20,462 nucleotides of DNA, from positions 1 through 20,462 of the forward strand of contig DATLFI010000042.1 of NCBI GenBank assembly GCA_035524895.1. Direction: 5' to 3'. Both the position numbers and the translations under genes were made by a program. The notes below the pieces were generated by a model. It saw nothing but the letters and a program-made list of their open reading frames with translations, did not search any database and was not told the DNA's origin. Of the stretch, positions 17,433-20,462 are shown piece by piece. The stretch comes from DATLFI01 sp035524895. Lineage in GTDB: Bacteria; Acidobacteriota; Thermoanaerobaculia; Multivoradales; Multivoraceae. Each line of letters starts with the position of its first letter. The stretch's first letter is position 1.

Positions 17433-18479
17433 TCACCCTCGGCCCGACGACGCACTGCCGCACTCTCGGCGCGCCTCCGCGAGGCCGAATTCCGCAGCCA
17501 CCAGCTCGTACGATCGCCGCCGTGCATCAGGGTCGTGCGTGATGGTCAGCAGGATGACCTCGTCGAGATGGTGCTCGGCCACGAAGTCCTCGATCCGCGC
17601 GCGCACGCGCTGCGGCGACCCGACGAAGGCTCGTCGCATGAGCCGATCGCGCAGCTCCAGCTCGCCGTCGGTGTAGGGGAAGGCGAGCGCCTCTTCGACG
17701 CTCGGGATCGGCCCCGCCTGGCCGCGCAGGATCAGGATCCACCACAGCGCGCGGCTGAGCGCCAGGCGCTCCGCCTCTTCGTCGGTCGGCGCGCACACCG
17801 CGCTCACCGCGGCGCTCGATCGCGGCTCGGCGATCTCGCCGCCGCGGAAGCGTTGGCGATAGAGCGCCAGCGCCTTGGCCGTGGTCGCCGGCTCGATGAA
17901 GGTCGCGTGCGAGTAGGCGCATCCCAGCTCCGCCGCGAGCGCCGCGCTGTCGAGCGAGGAGCCCAGCAGCCAGACCTCCGGCCGGGTGGGGCTCGGCGGA
18001 TGCGCGCTCACGCCGCGGAAGGGATGGTCCGGCCCGAGGGGCCCTCCCAGCAGGGTGAGCAGGTCGATGACCTGCTGCGGATAGAGGTCGACGCCGCGGC
18101 GGGTGCCGTAGGCGAGCGCCGCGGCGGTGAGCGGGTCGCTGCCGGGCGCGCGACCGAGACCGAGATCGACTCGTCCGGGGTAGAGCAGCTCGAGGGTGCG
18201 GAAGCACTCCGCGACCTTGAGCGGGCTGTAGTGGGGGAGCATGATGCCGCCGGCGCCGATGCGGATGCCCGACGTCCGCGCGCCGAGCAGCGGCAGCAGC
18301 ACCTCGGGGCAGGTGCAGGCCAGCGCTGCTGTGGCGTGGTGCTCCGCGAGCCAGTAGCGGTGGTAGCCGAGCTGGTCGGCGAGCGCCGCGAGCTCGATGG
18401 TCTCGCGGATCGACTCCGCGGGGTCCTGGCCGCGGCGCACCGGGATCTGGTCGAGGATTCCGAGCCGGAGCGGGGGCAT
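17433..18479 (-). CDS. Luciferase-like (LLM class) flavin-dependent oxidoreductase, MsnO8-like
   Basis: 348 residues, a TIM-barrel FMN/F420-type oxidoreductase. Landmarks: 'LRLGILDQIPVRRGQDPAES' at the N-terminus, 'LGYHRYWLAEHHATAALACT', 'IRIGAGGIMLPHYSPLKVAE', 'YPGRVDLGLGRAPGSDP', 'EVWLLGSSLDSAALAAELG' and 'FVGSPQRVRARIEDFVAEHH'. These match the MsnO8 group of single-component luciferase-like proteins. Substrate unknown. ATG 18479 is chosen because the barrel starts directly after it. The frame is open as far as 19181, but that part lies antisense to xthA. First gene of a two-gene unit with the solute-binding protein. Divergent from xthA with 75 bp between, which must hold both promoters. 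Confidence 0.92.
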   Translation of the reverse strand: MPPLRLGILDQIPVRRGQDPAESIRETIELAALADQLGYHRYWLAEHHATAALACTCPEVLLPLLGARTSGIRIGAGGIMLPHYSPLKVAECFRTLELLYPGRVDLGLGRAPGSDPLTAAALAYGTRRGVDLYPQQVIDLLTLLGGPLGPDHPFRGVSAHPPSPTRPEVWLLGSSLDSAALAAELGCAYSHATFIEPATTAKALALYRQRFRGGEIAEPRSSAAVSAVCAPTDEEAERLALSRALWWILILRGQAGPIPSVEEALAFPYTDGELELRDRLMRRAFVGSPQRVRARIEDFVAEHHLDEVILLTITHDPDARRRSYELVAAEFGLAEARRECGSASSGRG

Positions 18480-18554
18480 GGCGTGCGGCGGGTCGTGTGC
18501 GCCGCGGGTCGCGGCAGTCGTTCCTAGCCGCCGGGGACGATAACCTACGCCCCC

Positions 18555-19331
18555 GTGCGGATCGCGACTTGGAACATTAACGGGCTGCGGGCGCGGCTCG
18601 AGTTCTTGCAGCACTTCCTGAAGGCGCGCACGCCCGACGTGCTGCTGCTCCAGGAGCTCAAGCTCGAGGACGACCAGTTCCCGCACCGGGAGCTGGAGGA
18701 GCTGGGCTATCGCGCCGCGGTCCATGGCCAGCGGAGCTGGAACGGTGTCGCGGTCCTCAGCAGGCTCGAGGACCCGGTGGTGGTGCTGCGCGGCCTGCCA
18801 GGACACGAGGAGATGGGCGCGCGACTGCTGGTCGCTCGGGTGGGCGAGCTCGAGCTCGCGAGCGTCTACTGCCCCAACGGCAAGCACATCGGCCACGAAG
18901 ACTTCCCGCGCAAGCTCGCCTGGCTCGACGGGCTCGCCGACTACCTGGCAGGCCGGAGCGCATCGGCGCCGCCGCTCGTCCTGGGTGGCGACCTCAACTT
19001 GTGTCCCGGCTCGCTCGACACCTGGAACGAGGAGCTCTTGCGCGGCGGCATCTTCCACACCGACGAGGAGCGTTCCCGCTTCCAGCGCCTGCTCGAACAA
19101 GGCCTGGTCGATGTCTTCCGCGAGCTCCATCCGCATACGCAGCTGTTCTCGTGGTGGGACTACCGCGGCGGCGCCTTCCACAAGAACCAGGGGCTACGCA
19201 TCGACTTCCTGCTCCCATCGCCCGTGCTCTTGCCGCGCTGCGGCGCTGCCTCGATCGACCGGGAGTACCGCAAGAAGAAGGACGGCCAGATCGCCTCCGA
19301 TCACGCGCCGGTGCTGGTCGAGATTTCCTGA
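18555..19331 (+). CDS. xthA: Exodeoxyribonuclease III (AP endonuclease family)
   Basis: 258 residues, cytosolic base-excision repair nuclease cutting 5' to abasic sites with 3'-5' exonuclease activity. Family residues are all visible: Asn in 'TWNINGLRAR', the metal-binding Glu in 'LLQELKLEDDQF', Tyr in 'SVYCPNGKHIG', Asp/Asn in 'GGDLNLCPGS', 'WWDYRGGAFHKNQGLRIDFL' and the terminal catalytic His in 'IASDHAPVLVEI'. Start is GTG at 18555, directly before the first conserved strand ('RIATWNINGLR'); no strong Shine-Dalgarno is seen, which may mean a leaderless or weakly initiated message. Single-gene unit followed by a terminator-like hairpin. Confidence 0.95.
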   Translation: MRIATWNINGLRARLEFLQHFLKARTPDVLLLQELKLEDDQFPHRELEELGYRAAVHGQRSWNGVAVLSRLEDPVVVLRGLPGHEEMGARLLVARVGELELASVYCPNGKHIGHEDFPRKLAWLDGLADYLAGRSASAPPLVLGGDLNLCPGSLDTWNEELLRGGIFHTDEERSRFQRLLEQGLVDVFRELHPHTQLFSWWDYRGGAFHKNQGLRIDFLLPSPVLLPRCGAASIDREYRKKKDGQIASDHAPVLVEIS

Positions 19332-19337
19332 GCGCCG

Positions 19338-19357
19338 GCCACGGCCTGAGCCGCGGC
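19338..19357 (+). terminator. Terminator-like hairpin after xthA
   Basis: GCCACGGC, loop CTGA, GCCGCGGC (8-bp stem with one mismatch) followed by TTGTT, 6 bp after the xthA stop codon. This is the closest to a Rho-independent terminator in the window, though the T tract is short. Confidence 0.45.
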
Positions 19358-19424
19358 TTGTTCGCCCTCGCCCCCCCGGCGTAGTGTCAGCGGGTCCAAA
19401 CCGTCTCGTCGGGTCTTTATGGGT

Positions 19425-19443
19425 CCGGGCCGAAGCGGCCCGG
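19425..19443 (+). promoter_or_regulatory. Leader hairpin, unit 1
   Basis: CCGGGCCG AAG CGGCCCGG: perfect 8-bp stem, ending 2 bp before the purine-rich GAGGGAGG ribosome-binding site. It could mask or expose the Shine-Dalgarno, or act as a protein-binding site; role inferred from position. Confidence 0.5.
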
Positions 19444-19458
19444 TCGAGGGAGGCAACC

Positions 19459-19539
19459 ATGAATCGTGGGTCCACACCGATTCGTCGGGTCTTTGAGGGT
19501 TCCGGGCCGAAGCGGCCCGGTCGAGGGAGGCAACCATGA
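19459..19539 (+). CDS. Possible 26-codon upstream ORF overlapping the DinB-like start
   Basis: ATG at 19459, with GAGGGAGG 5 nt upstream, opens a frame of 26 codons ('MNRGSTPIRRVFEGSGPKRP' and 'GRGRQP'). Its TGA at 19537-19539 overlaps the ATG of the DinB-like gene (ATGA). It exists because the leader was duplicated: unit 1 supplies the start and unit 2 is read through as coding. Ribosomes finishing here could reinitiate directly (translational coupling) after unwinding the second hairpin. No homology is claimed, and it may simply be a by-product of duplication. Confidence 0.35.
   Translation: MNRGSTPIRRVFEGSGPKRPGRGRQP
19502..19520 (+). promoter_or_regulatory. Leader hairpin, unit 2
   Basis: Identical to the unit 1 hairpin, 15 bp upstream of the DinB-like ATG and adjoining its Shine-Dalgarno (GAGGGAGG, 5-nt spacing). 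Lies inside the 26-codon upstream ORF. Confidence 0.5.
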
Positions 19540-20189
19540 ATCGTCACGCCATCCGCACGTCTTCGCTACTCCTCTCGCTGCTGTTCCTGGGCAGCTTGCT
19601 CCTCGTACCGCTCGCCGCCGCCGCCGCCGATGTCTCGCCCGCACTCACCTCTGAAGAGAGGCAGAAGCTGTTCGAGTACCTCCGCTCCTCGGAGGAGAGG
19701 TTCCTGGCCCTGATCGAAGGTGTCGACGAGCTGGCCTGGTCCTGGAAGCCCGCGCCGGAGCGCTGGTCGGTAGGCGAGTGCGCCGAGCACATCGTGCGCA
19801 CCGAGCGCGCGCTGTTCGAGACCGCCAGGCGTGCCCTTGCAGCACCCGAGAATCCGGAGTGGGCCGAAAAGACCAAGGAGAAGGGCGACTTCATCGAGCG
19901 CGTCATGCCCGACCGCACCGGTCGAGCGCAGGCGCCCCAGGAAGTGCGTCCTACCGATGGACTGAGCCGCGCCCAGGTGATGGACGTCTTCCGCACCACC
20001 CGCGAGGAGCTCTCGAAGTTGCTCGAGGAGCAGAGCCTGCCGCTCAAGTCGCACACCGAGGAGCACCCTTTCCCGGTGTTCGGCACGCTCAACGCCTACC
20101 AGTGGATCCTCTACGTGCCGCTCCACACGATCCGTCACAGCAAGCAGATCGAGGAGGTCAAGGCGGCGGCGGGGTATCCGGGAACGTAG
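19536..20189 (+). CDS. Exported DinB-like (four-helix, metal-binding) protein
   Basis: 217 residues. The signal peptide 'MNRHAIRTSSLLLSLLFLGS' continues to about residue 31 (cleavage near 'AAAA'). The mature part fits the DinB/DfsA-like superfamily: 'LFEYLRSSEERFLALIEGVD', 'LAWSWKPAPERWSVGECAEH', and 'YVPLHTIRHSKQIEEVKAAA' near the end. The three expected metal-ligand histidines are present (one in 'GECAEHIV', two in 'PLHTIRHSKQ'). Cytoplasmic relatives use this site for thiol-dependent or unknown chemistry. An exported version suggests a periplasmic role, otherwise unknown. ATG 19536 has GAGGGAGG upstream. Expression may depend on the duplicated leader. The stop codon is 11 bp before repeat element copy B. 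Confidence 0.85.
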   Translation: MNRHAIRTSSLLLSLLFLGSLLLVPLAAAAADVSPALTSEERQKLFEYLRSSEERFLALIEGVDELAWSWKPAPERWSVGECAEHIVRTERALFETARRALAAPENPEWAEKTKEKGDFIERVMPDRTGRAQAPQEVRPTDGLSRAQVMDVFRTTREELSKLLEEQSLPLKSHTEEHPFPVFGTLNAYQWILYVPLHTIRHSKQIEEVKAAAGYPGT

Positions 20190-20200
20190 CTCCCCGCTCT

Positions 20201-20462
20201 AGCAGCCCGTGGTGGAACCCGCGTGAGGCTGCGCGCGGGGATCTGCGGCCGCTGGCAAGGCGTGGCCGACGAACGCGATGCGGTGCCATCGTGCAGGAGG
20301 CCCAACGCAGCCAGCGACCGCAAACCCCCGCGCCCCAAGGGTGGGTGCAAGCAAGCTGCCCCGGGCAGCTTGCCTGCACCGACGTCGCCGCTGCGCGGCT
20401 CTGGTAGGGGGCGGCGTGGGGCCGTCTGCGGTGTTGCGCTCGCGAAGCGTGTGACCCAGCAT
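20201..20462. mobile_element. Repeat element copy B, inverted, runs off the window
   Basis: It begins at 20201 with the same AGCAGCCCGTGGTGGAACCC end as copy A. On the minus strand it matches 9044-9242: about 140 bp with five substitutions, then 68 bp (20340-20407) where copy A has 5 bp, then 55 identical bases to the window edge. The other terminus should lie beyond 20462. It contains an open minus-strand frame (ATG at 20462, 87 codons) in which the extra 63 bp keep the frame, but the substitution pattern argues against coding. It is close to, but outside, the DinB-like gene. Confidence 0.65.
20344..20380. repeat. 37-bp palindrome inside the copy-B-specific segment
   Basis: 18-bp arms (left GGTGCAAGCAAGCTGCCC) pair around a single central base with one mismatch. 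It lies wholly in the stretch absent from copy A, so it may be a nested small insertion or a recombination/protein-binding site that copy A has lost. Too long and too symmetric for chance at this composition. Confidence 0.7.

Larger units (their letters stand above)
19392..19544 (+). repeat. Tandem duplication (2 x about 76 bp) of a 5' leader including RBS and start codon
   Basis: Unit 1 is 19392-19467 and unit 2 is 19468-19544. Both begin GGGTCCA, contain CGTCGGGTCTTT, an 8-bp GC hairpin, GAGGGAGGCAACC and ATGAATCGT. The 3' half (hairpin through the third codon) is identical; differences are confined to the first half, with a 1-bp length change. The second ATG is the start of the DinB-like gene, so the duplicated block contains the leader plus the first three codons. 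Only two units are present, with no spacers, so this is not a CRISPR. Confidence 0.85.

Noticed and set aside
18480..19181. N-terminal extension of the luciferase-like protein
   Set aside because: Lies wholly antisense to xthA and in its promoter gap; the barrel begins right after ATG 18479.
19392..19544. CRISPR-like array
   Set aside because: Only two adjacent units with no spacers and unit length about 76 bp; it is a tandem duplication of a gene leader.
20199..20462. 87-codon minus-strand ORF in repeat copy B (and its 66-codon counterpart at 9044-9244) as a gene
   Set aside because: All five substitutions between copies are amino-acid-changing and the frame belongs to a repeated element.

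Overview
The window is about 70% G+C and densely coded, with GTG, TTG and probably one CTG start besides ATG. I see no rRNA, tRNA, CRISPR array, phage module or transposase. The gene set is that of a bacterial chromosome: dnaE, xthA, a solo ParA, an acyl-CoA ligase, and secreted proteins with a C-terminal domain ('LCLQ..RF.V', 'SGLFFFF', 'VKVLNGCALNG.YWVF') that I associate with Acidobacteriota of the Thermoanaerobaculia type. That placement is inference from protein style and codon use; no marker in the window settles it.

Layout. 1-4722, minus strand: an acyl-CoA ligase (4CL-like) and a MaoC-like double-hotdog protein form a tight pair. A family-2 glycosyltransferase with a likely CTG start and the N-terminal 271 residues of a cytochrome P450 (cut by the left edge) lie downstream. 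Between the MaoC gene and the glycosyltransferase there is a decayed plus-strand coding remnant. 4849-8850, minus: complete dnaE (DNA polymerase III alpha). 8910-9242: a compact element with 20-bp terminal inverted repeats, filling most of the gap between dnaE and a divergent unknown gene (9282-10073). 10085-11308, minus: a WD40 propeller protein. 11434-15154, plus: a secreted DUF2846/DUF4410-like protein, a secreted fibronectin-III protein and a UPF0173 metallo-hydrolase. 15195-15644, minus: a small tail-anchored-looking protein. 15832-16596, plus: ParA-type ATPase. 16646-18479, minus: a two-gene unit of a luciferase-like oxidoreductase and a cobalamin/iron-type solute-binding protein. 18555-19331, plus: exonuclease III. 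19392-20189, plus: a tandemly duplicated leader (hairpin + Shine-Dalgarno + ATG) feeding a secreted DinB-like protein. From 20201 to the right edge lies a second copy of the 8910-9242 element, in inverted orientation.

Most genes are housekeeping or generic accessory functions in short units of one to three genes. The parts that ordinary annotation does not explain are two non-coding structures. One is the repeated element with terminal inverted repeats (copies at 8910-9242 and 20201-20462+), which looks like a non-autonomous mobile element. The other is the duplicated 5' leader of the DinB-like gene, which creates a 26-codon upstream ORF whose stop overlaps the gene's start (ATGA). The element at 8910 leaves only 59 bp upstream of dnaE and 39 bp upstream of the 9282 gene, so it may contain or have displaced their promoters.
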